Under the pieces are notes generated by a model, which was not told where the DNA came from, ran no database searches, and saw only the letters and a program-made list of their open reading frames with translations. Positions 1-11,529 of a stretch of DNA of 64,000 nucleotides are shown one piece after another. The translations under genes were made by a program, and so were the position numbers. The number at the start of each line of letters is the position of its first letter. Within the stretch, counting starts at the first letter, position 1. Location: the NCBI GenBank assembly GCA_963854735.1, contig OY978104.1, positions 682,001 to 746,000 of the forward strand, written 5' to 3'. Source of the DNA: Marvania coccoides (lineage: Eukaryota; Chlorophyta; Trebouxiophyceae; Chlorellales; Chlorellaceae).

Positions 1-1263
1 CACCCAGCAGCCTGCACCCTTGCCACGTCTACAGGAGTGAAAATTCCACTCTCGCCTGCCATCAAAATCCCTTGGTCCTTCACTTGCTGCCCCGCTGGCG
101 ACGCCATGATCTCCTCGGTGACCGCCAGGTCCACCTTGAAGGTCTGCAGGTCGCGGTTGTTGATGCCCAGCATGCAGCCCTCAAGAGTTGGCAGAGCCAG
201 CATGCGATTCAGCTCAGCCACAGTGTGCACCTACAAACGAAAACAATCCCGATTTAGTGAATGGATGAATATATATTGGGTGTTGAATTGTTGATATGAA
301 AGGAAAAGAGGGGGTGACAACGTAGGAATTTCAGAAATTACTGAAGTCAAATTTGCTTAACGTGTTTTAATTTAATGAGAGAAAAATGTGCGGGATTACC
401 TCGATGAGACACTGCAGGCCCAGGCGGCGCGCCACTGTGATGAGATAGGCCATGTCCGAGTTGGGCAGCACCGCAGCAATCAACAGAATGGCGTCAGCAC
501 CGCTCGCCCTCGCCTTGTAAACCTGATATGCCTCCACGATGAACTCCTTGCACAGCAGCGGGCATTCCACGCCTGCAGCTCGAATGAGCTGCAGGTTTTG
601 GAAGCCGCCCTGGAAGAATTTGGAGTCGGTGAGCACGGAGAGGCAGGCGGCACCGCCCGCTTCGTACGCCTTGGCAATTATAACGGGATCAAAGTTGGGT
701 TGGATGACGCCCTTGCTGGGGGAGGCTTTCTTCACCTCGGCAATCAGCCCAGGCTTGCCCACCCGTGCGCCAGCGGCGCGAATGGCGCCGATGAAATCGC
801 GAGTGGGGCCGGCGGCCTTGACCTGCGACATCAGCATTGGGAGCCCCACGCGGTTGCGCATTTGCTCGATTTCCACCGCTTTGTGCCACACGATTTCTTC
901 CAGGATGTTGCGAGGCTTGTTGTCCTCGGTGGAGGGGACCTTGAAGTCCACCGGCCCGCAGGCTTGGTTCTCTATGCCGTGGGGAGGGCGGCGACGGATG
1001 GTAACCTCCTGCACAGTGAAGGTGGGTTATAATGGAATTATTGACGGGTTAATGCAAGGTGGTTTGATAAATTTATGGGAAATAAGAAGCAAACCGAACA
1101 TTTTCGGAGAGAAAAGGTGGAGTTGTTATGTTTATCTCACCTCTGTGGCGTCAGGGGCCGCAGTACACGTCACTGCACACATTCCACTGGCCCGAACTGG
1201 ACGGGCAGCCCGCTGCGCCACGAAAGGCACGGTTTTGCTGGAGAATGTAGTTGTCAAGCGCAT
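1..1263 (-). CDS. IGPS: Indole-3-glycerol-phosphate synthase, plastid form, 3' end off the window
   Basis: Converts carboxyphenylaminodeoxyribulose phosphate to indole-3-glycerol phosphate in tryptophan synthesis, in the plastid. Exons (minus) 1263-1141, 1008-400 and 230-1; both introns are GT-AG and in phase. The first exon encodes about 40 residues rich in Ser, Thr, Arg and Ala without acids near the start, a transit-peptide composition. The mature part shows [13 protein letters not shown], the phosphate-binding [10 protein letters not shown] (about residues 132-141), the catalytic Lys in CKEFIV (about 195), and [10 protein letters not shown] near the window edge. These are standard IGPS barrel motifs, and the KPRNILEEI start is the plant/cyanobacterial form. 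The last strands of the barrel lie beyond base 1. The start codon is the first ATG upstream of the conserved region with an open frame. It shares a 317-bp divergent intergenic region with the BAG6-like gene. Confidence 0.93.
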
Positions 1264-1580
1264 TTTGTGGTAACAGCGCTGGCTGGGGCAGTGCACACGC
1301 GCTTAATGCTTTGCAAAAAATAGAAAGTTAATATAAATATAAAACGGAACAGAATTTTTGTCGATATTTTCCTTTCGTCAATTTTTAGTGTGTCTCTTAT
1401 TTGAGCTCTCGCTTCCTTTTTCGGTGATTATAAAATTTTATATCAGTAGGCTACATCAAGTATAGAATACGGGCACATTCTGCACGCCTTACCTACCTCT
1501 GGCTGCCTGATCATCGAAACTTCTTTTTTGATCGCAACACACACCCTCTTGCCCTGTTCTTGGCATCCCATCGATCCACC

Positions 1581-4500
1581 ATGGCGGAGGAACGCGCTAT
1601 TCGTCTGTCGATGCGCACGCTGGAGCATGGAACCCACTCCCTCCAGCTTGCCCCGACGGTGAGTCCAACATTGATACTCAACCCATTAAAAGCAACTCTT
1701 ACTCACATTATTGTTTGCTCCCATTTCTTCAGGCCACGGTGCTCACCCTCAAGAGGCGCATGGCTGAGCTCATTAACGTCCCTCCCTCTCGCCAAAGGAT
1801 ATTGCACCGGGGCCGTGAGCTCCTCAACGACGCCGCGCTCCTGTCCTCCTTTAGCCTGCCTGACCAGGCCATGCTGCACCTCGCCACCCGCCCGCCCCCG
1901 CAGCCCGCTCAGCCGCGGCGGCAGGGGCAGGGCGGCGGCGGCGCCGCCGCGGCTGCTGCACAGCAAGGCCAGCCGCAGGGCTTCCCCATAGGTCCAGGAG
2001 GCTTTTTCGCCGGCCTCCCGGGTGGCATGGCCTCATTCATGGGGGGCGCAGCCGTCGACGCCAGCGGCCCAGGCATGGAAGCTCTGAATCAGTTTTTAGG
2101 CAGCGTCATCATGGGGGGGCCGACTCCAGGGGGCGTGCAATGGGGAGTGGGAGCTGTCGGAGCCACTGTGGACGTGGTAGAGCAGCCTCCACCTCGTGAC
2201 GTGCCTGCGCCGGTGCCTATGGTAGATGCTAGCGGGCAGTATGCGGGGCGGTCGGTGATAGAGGCGATAGATCAGATGCTGGTGCGCCTGGGCAACGGCA
2301 ACATGCAGGAGGACCCCCAGGGCACTTTATACATGGCCTCCATCCCTATCAGGTTTGTTGATAATTTAAATGGTTTTTTTTAGTTGTCGTCTTCCCTGCA
2401 CTTTCTCATAATTTTATAAGAATATACTGCCGACACTATTATCTTGTGTTCCCTTGCAGGTCGGCGCCCCACGGAGCTGCGTGGGCGCAGGCGACCCACC
2501 GCATGCTGCAGGCGAGCCGCACGCTGCTGGTGAACTCTGAGCTCAACCGCGAGACCCTGGCAGCTGTCAACCGAGTGTTTGAATCCGCTGGTCTGTCGCC
2601 GCTGCAGCTGGGCTTGCAGAGCTTCCCTCTGGGGGACATCCGCCACGGCGGGGAGCACAGGGAGGGCGAGGAAGGAAGCGAGGGGGAGTATGACGAGTCT
2701 TACGTGGCCAGCGAAGAGGAGGAAGAAAGTGAGGAAGAAGACGACGGCGATGGGTACTGGGAAACTGATGAAGGCGAGGAGGAAGAAAGGTACTACGAAG
2801 GAGAGGAGGGGAGAAACGCGGCGGACTTCCTGCCAGTGCTGCTCTCTGGCGATGAGTCTGAAGACAGCCAGCCGGTGAGGGCGCCAGCTGCGGCGATGAC
2901 GGCGGCAGGGGCAGGAGGTCAAGGCGGCGGTGGCAGGAGCGCAGCTGGGTCAGGGGGACCCCCCCCTCTGCTGGACGATGACGAGGAGTCGCGTCGCCGC
3001 CGTGTGCGCCAGCGCACCTCAACAGCTGTGCGCAGGGCTGCCACTGCGTCGGCGGCCGTTTCGGCGGCCGTGGATGCCGACGAGACCCCCCTGGAGAGCG
3101 ATAGCGAGGGCGAGGGACTTCCTGGGCTGGTGAGGGAGAGCGAGGGAGAGGAAGAAGAAGAGCGGATGCCGGCATTGGCCAGCGAGGAGGACTACGAGGA
3201 GGAGTACATTTTGGAGGAGAGCGGAGACGAGGAAATGGATCCGGCCGCGCGGGCCAGGTTAGTCCAACAGAAACTGAATGTTCCCTCTCTCTGCTGAAGT
3301 ATATTTGGAGGCTACCCCCCCCCCCCCCCCAAAAAAAACAAATTCACGCTCATTTCATTACATGTTTCTATTAAACAGGTACTTGGGCGAGGATGGTAAC
3401 CAGGTGACCCCTGCCGCTGCCGCCCCCACGCCCCCCTGGTTCACCGAGATTCGCAACGACGACCTGATTTTGGTGTTCGCTGTGACTGTGGGGGAGCTGG
3501 CGCGCCGTTTCTTGCGTGAGGTCGGCGTCGGAGCCAACCCTACTGGCACAAGCGTGCTGGTGATGCGCACGGCGGAGAATCTGCGGTCGCTTTCGTCGCT
3601 CGCCGGCAGCAGGCGCACCCTCATTGTGAGTTTCCTGCAATTTCATGTGTTTAGGATGTATTATTAGCCAATAATTTCCCTGGGAAAATCGCCCGAAAAA
3701 CAACATTAGGATATCTCTCAGATTCTCTGACAGTACTAAATCTTATGCATTTCTATTTATTTGATGTGCAGAGCAACATTCGGCTGGTTGCTGGCCACCT
3801 GATGCGCCTGAGCGCCGCTGCTGCGGAGCTTGCCACCGCTGCTCACTACTTGGAGTCTGCTTTGAACGAAGGAAACATGTACTTCTTGCAGCAGAACCCT
3901 CGGTTCATCACCCTCGACCCGTCCAGTAAGCCACCTATCATATCTTTCTCCCTCGCCTTTGCCCTACTAGTAAATCTGTGTTCCATCGCCTGCTTACAAA
4001 TTTTCTTACAAACATAGTTTATTTAAACTTATCAATTTATTTATTTTCTCTGTATAGACTACTCAGCGGTGGCCCCCAACGTACGCGCCTTCCAGTCCGC
4101 CCTTCCGGCAAGCTTGTTCGGCACCCCTGGCCCTGGTGGAATTCCCGCGGCTGCCATAACCATCCGCCATACAGTTCCCGCCATGCCCGGAATGCCAGGG
4201 GCAGTGCCGCATGCACATCACTTTGGGGGTGGAGGTGGCCCTGCAGCTGCCCGCGCCGCAGCCAACCGGCAGCGGCAGCAAGATGAGATTCAGCGTGCAC
4301 AGGCAGCGGCGCGGGCGGCGTCGCAGCAGGTGGCGCAGCAGGCAGCGCGCATGCGTCAGGTTGAGGCGCGTGTGCAACAGGCCGAGCAGCAGGCGCGGCA
4401 GTCTGAGGAGGAAAGTCACCGGCGAATAGCTGCCATGTTTTCTGGTAACAGCGGTGAAGCTGCTGCTTCTGCTGGTGGGGCGGAAGCTGGCAACGCCCTT

Positions 4501-5685
4501 CGCTCCCTGCTAGGTAATATAACACATTTTTCAATTGTAAACTCTTTCAAAAATAGAAAATCTATATATATATAGGCGCGACGGAGATTAACTTTTTCTT
4601 CTTTTTCTCTCGCTTTAATTACCCATGCAGCGGCCTCTCTGGACCTTCGTTCCCTCGCCGGCGAGGTTGGCGCAGCGGTGGCAGCCAGCGCCGGCAGCAA
4701 CAACGCTGCTGACGTGCAGCGGGCAGTGACCGATGCCCTGAGCAGCGGCCTTCGCCACCACACCGACCGCCTCCTGCAGTCGCCGGAGCTGGAAACCGCC
4801 GCTCTCCAGCTGCAGAGCTTGCTGGGCGTGGACGTGGTGGAAATGCTGCGCTCAGCGCGGTTGTCTTCTGGTGGTGGCGGCAGCAGCGGTGCTGCGAATG
4901 CGAATGCGGCTACGACTGCCCCCTCTGCAGCAGCCGCTGGGGCGGCAGCCGCAGCGGGAGCAGCGTCCATCGCCGCTCCAGCCCCTGCAGCTGCCCCCTC
5001 CCAACAGCAGCCCCGTCGTCACTCTCCTGCGGGTCTCGGTCTGGGAGGCGGCCTGGGACTGCGGCCGCGCCCTGAGCGCCGCCCTGCTGCCTCTGCTGGC
5101 ACCGCTGCTGCTCCCTCGGCCTCTGCCACCAACAACAATACCACCGCATCCCCTTCGGTCTCCCATCCTGCTGCTGCTTCTCGCGCCGCCGCTGCTCCTG
5201 GCAGCAGCGCCAGCGGCGGCCTGGGCGGGCTGATGTCCAGCCTGATGAGCAGCCCTGCCGAGGCGCTGTTCGCAGGAGGCGTCAGTGGCATCGGCGGGAG
5301 TTCCTCCGCTGCTGGAGGTGCAAGCGGGCCCGCTGGTGGCGCTGGAGGGTTTGATATCAGCTCCCTGCTATCGGTAGCGGGCCCCGCGCTCAGCCAGATG
5401 CTGGCGCCGCCGCAGCAGCCCGGCGCTTCTGTGGGTCTTCAGCAGCAGAGCAGTGTTTCGCGCGCTGCTGCGCCTGCTGCAGACCTGGAAAACGTGCTGA
5501 GTGGTGCGGGGCTGGGCCCTGAGGAGGTGGCGAGGTGGAAAGCGACGATCGAAGCAGATGAAGCAGCGCAGGAAGAAAGAAGCACAGCTAGAGACGAGGA
5601 GGGGTTCAGCGAGGCCTACTTGTCGGCCATGCCGCCCAAAGCTTCCAGCAGCATCTTGCAGGGCATGATGTGCGGCGACGAGTAG
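1581..5685 (+). CDS. BAG6: BAG6 (BAT3/Scythe) homologue with N-terminal ubiquitin-like domain
   Basis: Large chaperone-type protein of 1,135 residues; in animals BAG6 holds exposed hydrophobic segments and hands tail-anchored or misfolded proteins to the GET pathway or the proteasome. Exons 1581-1658, 1733-2352, 2460-3257, 3379-3625, 3772-3925, 4058-4513 and 4631-5685; all introns GT-AG and frame-consistent. Residues about 6-80 form a ubiquitin-like fold (VLTLKRRMAELINVP, ILHRGREL, MLHLATRP). A middle helical region (ATHRMLQASRTLLVNSELN; SNIRLVAGHLMRLSAAAAEL) resembles the BAG6-specific central domain. Acidic and Ala/Gly/Ser-rich linkers fill the rest. The last residues, WKATIEAD followed by SEAYLSAMPPK and LQGM, match the conserved BAG6 C-terminal block with W, SDAYLSGMP and MQG. 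That block separates it from ubiquilin, the main alternative. Confidence 0.85.
3315..3338 (+). repeat. Homopolymer C16-A8 in a BAG6 intron
   Basis: Sixteen C followed by eight A, inside the third intron. A near-identical C14-A8 occurs in an MDN1 intron at 58456-58477. Confidence 0.9.
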
Positions 5686-6393
5686 AGAAAACATTGATAA
5701 CAAAAAAAAAAGCAACAGAAGAAAAAAATTTGAGGAATAAAAAATGGGTGGTTTCTCCAGAGTGAGGCATTTGGCAAATTGCCCTGTTAAGGCAGAAGAC
5801 GTTTGAGGATGGTGCCACTGAGCCGTTGCTTGGTACCTCTGGAGGGAATGGTGGAGAAGCATGCACTCTGATGGTGTGGTGGGAGGAACGGGAGGTGCTT
5901 CAGCCTCGTCTGGTGCTTCCAGAATAAAAAAAGTCCACAGCCGATTGCAGCATGAAAAATGGCTTTAATCGAAATAATGGAGCTTGATTAATGTGTAACT
6001 CAATGTGCAGACAGCCTTAGTGTGCACAAATGAGCTGACTGGCCAGGCACAAAAACAAAACTGACTTTGACATGATTTTTATATTCTTTTCCTCGGGAAA
6101 TTTGTACTCCCCCTCTTCTTGATGGAAGCTTTATAGTCAAATAATTTATAAAGCTTGTTTTTCGTTAAGGCATGGAGTTCCGCTGAAGTAGAATTAATTC
6201 AAAAATTCAGCGCCAAAATGATCAAAAGGAATTGTTCTAAAGTAAAGTAGAGAAGAGAGGTCTTAAAATCTTGAAATCTTAAAATATTTGTTGTTGTTGT
6301 AGGTGGTGTGCTTGAGGTTTTAAAGCGTTGCCCTGAGAGATGTTTGGGCACGATTATCGCCTGTTTCCAGGAAACAAACTATTCTAAAATATT
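5686..6393. other. Intergenic: BAG6 3' UTR and promoter side of the AlgH-fusion gene
   Basis: AT-rich, with a TGTAA motif at about 5994 that could be the poly(A) signal of the upstream gene. A short TTGTTGTTGTTG run lies near 6290. I see no ORF with coding character. Confidence 0.6.
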
Positions 6394-8940
6394 ATGTTGG
6401 ATAAAGCGGGCAGATTCGTGCTCAGGGCACTCCTAAAAGCGTGAGTCAACTGCAACTGAGATGGGTTTCACATTGTGCCACTTACCTAGTACAATCTATG
6501 CCGGCAGTCAGTCACCGCCTCATTCACTCTTCCCTTTACATTCGCAGAGCCAAACAGTTTGACGATCACCCTGCTGCCAAGGCCCTCATTTGCAGAGGCT
6601 TTGGACCGCTCCTCCCTCCGCAGCTCGACACCGCAGTCGGCTCCTTCCTTGGCAAGTTGCAATCCGCTTATCCGCTTAAACCCCATTTTTTCCTCAATAT
6701 GCAAGCTATTCATGCTTAACAGGTGGAGCCACCCGCTGCTTCTATTGGCCATCTCCAATTGGCCCTCAGTCCGTCTCGAACGCAGTGAAAGCTGCTTTTC
6801 GGAGCCCACCATTGGGCGATGCTTCCTTAGACGGCGGATTTCTGGCATTACGCTATCTGTCCAGCCTCCTGAGCATCGCAGCCAAGCACAACTTGCTGCT
6901 TCCGTTTCAAGCCGTCGCTGATCCGCTACCAGCCGCTTGTGAGCTGCAGGGAGAGCTGGGAAGCTCGCCTGAGCGTGGCACACTTTTAATAGCGCACCCT
7001 GCGCTGCCTGGCTGGTTTTCTCGCACGGTGGTGCTGCTGTGCGATCACGGACCTCCTGGGATGCTGGGCACATTTGGGCTGTGTCTGAACAAACCTTGGG
7101 GCGGCAGCACATTGGATTTAGTGCAGCAAGGAAGGAAGGCCGGGGCAGCCGGACTCAGCCTCGCTTTCCTGCAGCGTGGGCCCAAAACGTCGGTGGCAGA
7201 GGGGGAGGATGCGACAGCAGCAATGTTGGACTGGAAGGAAGAAAGTGCTGGATTTGAATCAGATGCATATGACGCTGGCAGCGGCAGCGAAGGAGAAATG
7301 GATGGTTTGAATGGCGGAGAGGAAGAAACCTATTTGGAGGGGCGTTCAATAATGGATTCGCTCTCGTCGGAAGAGGAGCAGGACGCCGCGACGGCGATGG
7401 CGGCAGCAGCAGCGCTCGGCGTTGAAATCAACGATGAATCCAATAGCGCTAGCACCGCATGGCCGACGTTGCTTTCCAGCAGCGAGATTAAAGCGGAGGC
7501 GGACAAACGGGAGCGGCTTGAGGAAGCGCTGGTGCTGGCGTTCGGCGGCGGGTTTTGGGGTAGCGAAATCGGCGGCGGCGACGGCAGCGGCGGAGCTTTA
7601 ATCATATCTTCCGACGACGACGAGCTGGTGAACCTGTTGACTGCCGCAGCCAACGCGATGGGGGCGGGGTGGGACGGAGAGCTGCCAGAAGAGTTTTCTC
7701 TGTTGACTGCCCAGTCTGCTGAAGCAGCGGCAGGGCTTGAGGGGGTGCAGCGCGCCACTCTGATGGCCGTTTTGCAGGCGCTGGGTCGCAATGAAACCAA
7801 AGGGGGTGTGAGCGGCGCAGCAGTAGGCGAGGCAGAGCTGGTAGATTGTATGGTGGAAAGCAAAGTAGAAAGCAGCACCCTCCCGGCTGAGCTATTTCAA
7901 CCGCCCTCCAGGGATGTTTCTGACCATCCCGTAGTTAGAGAGCAGCAAGAAATGACGGCATCGCCATCTCGACCGTTTTCCACCCCTCAAGAGGCGGACA
8001 TTCACGTTATTGGCGGCCCTCGTAGCTCCTGCAGCAGAAGCGGCTCCAAGACAGCAGCGCCTTCCGCTGGTAGCACCGCTGCCGAAGGCGCAGCCTCATC
8101 AACCCTGGGAACGAGCGATCAAGGCGGTGAGGCGGCCTCTGGCACCTTCAGCAGCAACAGTAGCGGCGATGGCGATGGCGGGGAGGGAAACTTTGGGGAG
8201 GATTTGGATGAGATTGCGACCGCCAAGCAGCTGATGGCGATCTCTCCTCGCAGCGCCATTTTTCTGGGGGGTCCTATCCCCGGGGTCAACGTCTTGCATG
8301 TCGTACAGCAGCTGGGGGGCCACTGTGTAAGCAGCTGCAGCGACAGCGATGGAGTTGAGAAAGCATCCGAAGAGAGCGGGGTGATGTTTGGCAGTTCTGC
8401 TACTGTGCCACAGGCTATGGAGTTGCTGGGGGGAGAGGGAGATGCCAAGAACATTGCACACAAGCTGAGGCGCGTCTTTTTTCTTTCTTGCTATTGGAAA
8501 ACCTCTCCATTGCTTCCAAAGGCTTTGAATTTTTCTTGTTTACACAGTTTTTTTTGTTTTTTTTTTCTTTTTCTGTGCAGGTTCTTCCTGGGGAGCTCGC
8601 AGTGGGCGCCCGGTCAGCTGGAGGATGAGATATCGCGGGGGTCCTGGGCCATTCTGGAGTAAGGAACCCATCCGAATTATTATTATGCTTTCTTTTTTAG
8701 AGAGTGTTCAATTAAGGATTAAGGTTCACCTCATTTTCCTCCCCCCCTTTTTCTGCATGCAGCCTCTCTCCGGGAGCGTTGGATCTGTTCTCTCATGCCC
8801 CGGAGAAACAGCAGCAGGACGTGGCAACGACTCAGACTGAGATGTGGCGCCGCATGCTCAACTCGCTGGGGCCTCATTACGGCGCTCTTGCAACGATCCC
8901 GCCTGCGGCATGGGAGGACCTTCAGCATTTGGAGATTTAA
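6394..8940 (+). CDS. LYR-like leader fused to an AlgH/YqgE (DUF179, UPF0301) domain split by a long acidic insert
   Basis: Exons 6394-6440, 6548-6651, 6723-8469, 8581-8658 and 8763-8940 give 717 residues. Introns 2 and 3 use GC donors (6652, GGCAAGT context; 8470, GAG|GCGCGT). The first about 30 residues, RFVLRALLKAAKQFDDHPAAKAL, resemble the start of LYR proteins (Leu-Tyr-Arg here Val-Leu-Arg, then the conserved Phe). The DUF179 domain begins at about residue 136 (GTLLIAHPALPGWF, GLCLNKPWG) and resumes at about 562 (FLGGPI, then FLGSSQWAPGQLE and GSWAI). Between the halves lie about 370 residues rich in Glu, Asp, Ser, Gly and Ala. The function of eukaryotic DUF179 proteins is not established, and organelle targeting cannot be read from this N terminus. 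The start is the first ATG after an in-frame stop at 6385. The small first exon is the least certain part. Confidence 0.78.
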
Positions 8941-9343
8941 AGCAGTTTTTAAAGCAGTTTTTTTTGCAATCGTTTTTCTACAGTTTTCAATAGGTCTATT
9001 ACAGCACATTTAATTACAACGAGAACGATGTTATACACGTTATGGTCCAAGGGAGAAAGATATGTAAGGCGAGAAGAGCATAATATTCCTCGGGGTCCAC
9101 TGGGCGCATGAAAAATAAGAAATAAGGATGTATAGTGTACACAGGTGTCCACTTGAATGGATCAAAGAAAAGGAGTGGAAGGGAGGAATGAGAAAGGGAT
9201 GCATTTAGTCACACAAATGTATTTTGTGGGAAAAACGAGAAGGGGGTTGTTTGGTTCTCAGAAAAAAGTTGAGTGTGCATGTGCAGTGTGTGGAGGGGGG
9301 ATGAGTCAGAGGTCACGTCGGTCTTGTAAAAATTTCTCTCCTC
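8941..9343. other. Convergent 3' intergenic spacer
   Basis: Lies between the stop codons of the AlgH-fusion gene and ATG3. It is AT-rich and holds 3' UTRs only; I see no further gene. Confidence 0.6.
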
Positions 9344-11158
9344 TCAATCCGCATTCATGGTGAAATCGTACTCAATAGTGGGTACCACGCTCGATATAAA
9401 CTTCAAAAAAAGCACCATGTAGTGCTCCACCTTGAACTCCCTCGGCTGCTGCTGAGCCTGCTGACCTCCTTCCGCCGCGTTGGTGCTGCCCTCGTCCCTA
9501 CCTTCTTCCTCTTCTGCTGCCGCGCCTGCGCCCACCACCGCCATCAGCTTCTTCATGACTTCCGCGTGGCGGCAGGGGTGGATGGAGAGCACGCTGCCTC
9601 CTTCCCTGCGATGTGGGTGCGCCTCAACAGTCACTGTCTGTCGACCGCGGGGCTCAAAATAGTCAGAAATCACGTCCTCCATGACTTGATCCTGCAGAAG
9701 AAAGAAGGAATTAAGAAGAAAAAAATGCATATCAGCAGTACTTGAAGAGACAGTTGAAAAAATCGTTGGTAAATAAAAAAGCGTCAAAAGAAAAGGAGAT
9801 ATTCTTCTTCTTGCCTGGGTCAGAGGGGCTCGGTCTTCGCCGTAGCCCAGCAGCCACATCCGCGGCACCTGATGGTACTTGTCGTACGTAATGAACACGT
9901 CATAGGTGCGAGTAGAAACAACGCCGCTGTTGAGAGCGGCAGCAGCAGCGACAGCAGAAGGCTGCAAAACAAAAAAGTGATAATTTAATTTAAACTGTAA
10001 ATAAACAATTCAACGTATACCAGGGCTTTGTATTGTTTATTAGCACTTCACACAACAGCATCGCGATTCCCCCCTCTGAAAATGGAGTAAATACAACAGA
10101 AGTAATTTGGACATAGATTGTGCTATAACAGATTGAAAAAGACTCACTGCAGGGGCCACCACGTCGTCCTCCTCTTCGCCCAAGTCCAGGCTGCTGATGT
10201 CGGGCAAGTCGGAAATATCAGTGAAGCCAGCGCCTCCACCCATAGCCATGCCTCCGTCCTCCTCGTCGTCAATGTCCTTGACAGGGCCCTGACGGGCCAC
10301 GGCAGGCAGCTCCTCGAACGCATCCAGCGACTCCTCCACCTGTGAAAGCGCAAGGTATCCGAAAATATTTGAATTTCTTCCTAATAATGCACTGATAACC
10401 CACGAAAAAAGGGATGAAAATGCACGAGACGAAGCTAAGAGAACGTGTAAAATATGAATCTATCTACGCTGAATATTATTATATGAAATGGAAAGAAGAG
10501 GGTGGCAGTAAAATATTTGAATTTTAAGTACCTCGGCTGATGTGCTGGTCGCCACCCAGTCGCCACCTTCCACGTCTTCGCCAGTTTTCTCGCCAGCGTC
10601 AACAGCTTGGGAGTAGGACATTATGCCAGAAGCGCGCTGCAAGCAAGGCACTACGCGGACCAAGAGAGAGAGACAAGGAGTGTAAGACAACAAAACAACA
10701 ACTCTAGGTATAATTGCAGCAGGTTAAAAGATGATCCTATCTCACCGTTCCGGGTAATCAGATACTGTTTGTCCGGCGGCAGGAAGGGCTTGCGCATGCT
10801 GGGGTCTCCACCCTCCCTGCAAAAACATGAATGCGTCGTGGAAAAAAAGTTGAGGAGAACATTTGACGCAAACAACGCGAAAAAGTCAAGTGCTGAACCC
10901 ACCATGCCCAAGTAGGGCAGGTCTGAACCAAGTAGTCTCCAGCTTTGACGAATTCCTCCGGGGTGAGCACCTGCCGAGCAAAACAAATTTGAAGAGAATG
11001 AGACCTTGACCCACAGATGAAAGCGATGTTCGGCTCGACGACTAAGCTTTAAATACGCTTACCCCTTTCTCTATGAAGTGAGAGTGGGAGAGGGGAGGAA
11101 GCACGAGCTCCGAGGCTTTTTTGTAAACATCGAACAACTTTGCTTTTAGGAAGCTCAT
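9344..11158 (-). CDS. ATG3: Autophagy E2-like conjugating enzyme ATG3
   Basis: ATG3 transfers ATG8 from the E1 ATG7 to phosphatidylethanolamine on the growing phagophore. Exons (minus) 11158-11063, 10970-10903, 10816-10746, 10650-10532, 10339-10148, 9961-9815 and 9691-9344 encode 346 residues, close to the usual 310-350. Seen: an N-terminal amphipathic start (MSFLKAKLFDVYKKASELVL), VLTPEEFVKAGDYLVQ, CPTWAWEGGDP, FLPPDKQYLITRN, the acidic flexible region with EEDGG, TRTYDVFITYDKYHQVPRMWL, and the catalytic IHPCRHAEVMKKL with active-site Cys about 271. The intron at 9814-9692 starts with GC (CAG|GCAAGA); it is 123 bp, stop-free and a multiple of three, so retention would insert 41 residues ahead of the catalytic loop. 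The N-terminal Met is chosen because it begins the conserved ATG3 start. Confidence 0.96.
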
Positions 11159-11529
11159 TTCCGCCCTGGCTCCAGCGCGGGCGTCCTTTATTCCTTTTCC
11201 AAGAAGCGGGTTTTTTATATTCAAGTGAGGGAAACGCGTGGAAAATGTTTTCACCCCGATACCGACCTGCTGGGTGTGAAATGCTGCCATGTCCCTCAAA
11301 TGCTGCATGGGGTGCAGTCAAGCTGCCCATGGGCTATCATGTACGACCCCATTGCGCACCCACCGAGCCAGCCCCTAATTTTCCAATTCACTATAGAAAC
11401 CGCCACAATTTTCACCACCGCCACACAAAAAAAAAAAACATTGTTACAGGCAAAAAAAACTCCACAATGACATTCTTCCCCTGTATATCAACTAAAACAT
11501 TCCACGCAAGTCGAAGTACTACATGCATT
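11159..11529. other. Spacer between ATG3 and LUC7, both minus strand
   Basis: Must contain the LUC7 3' UTR and the ATG3 promoter. The ATG3 frame stays open upstream of the chosen Met (to about 11308), but the added residues do not look like ATG3. No other feature seen. Confidence 0.5.

Noticed and set aside
8470..8580. Reading the AlgH gene straight through without an intron here
   Set aside because: The frame is open, but the translated stretch is Phe/Cys/Leu-rich from a T-rich tract ending in TGTGCAG, and it interrupts the conserved domain; a GC-AG intron explains it better.
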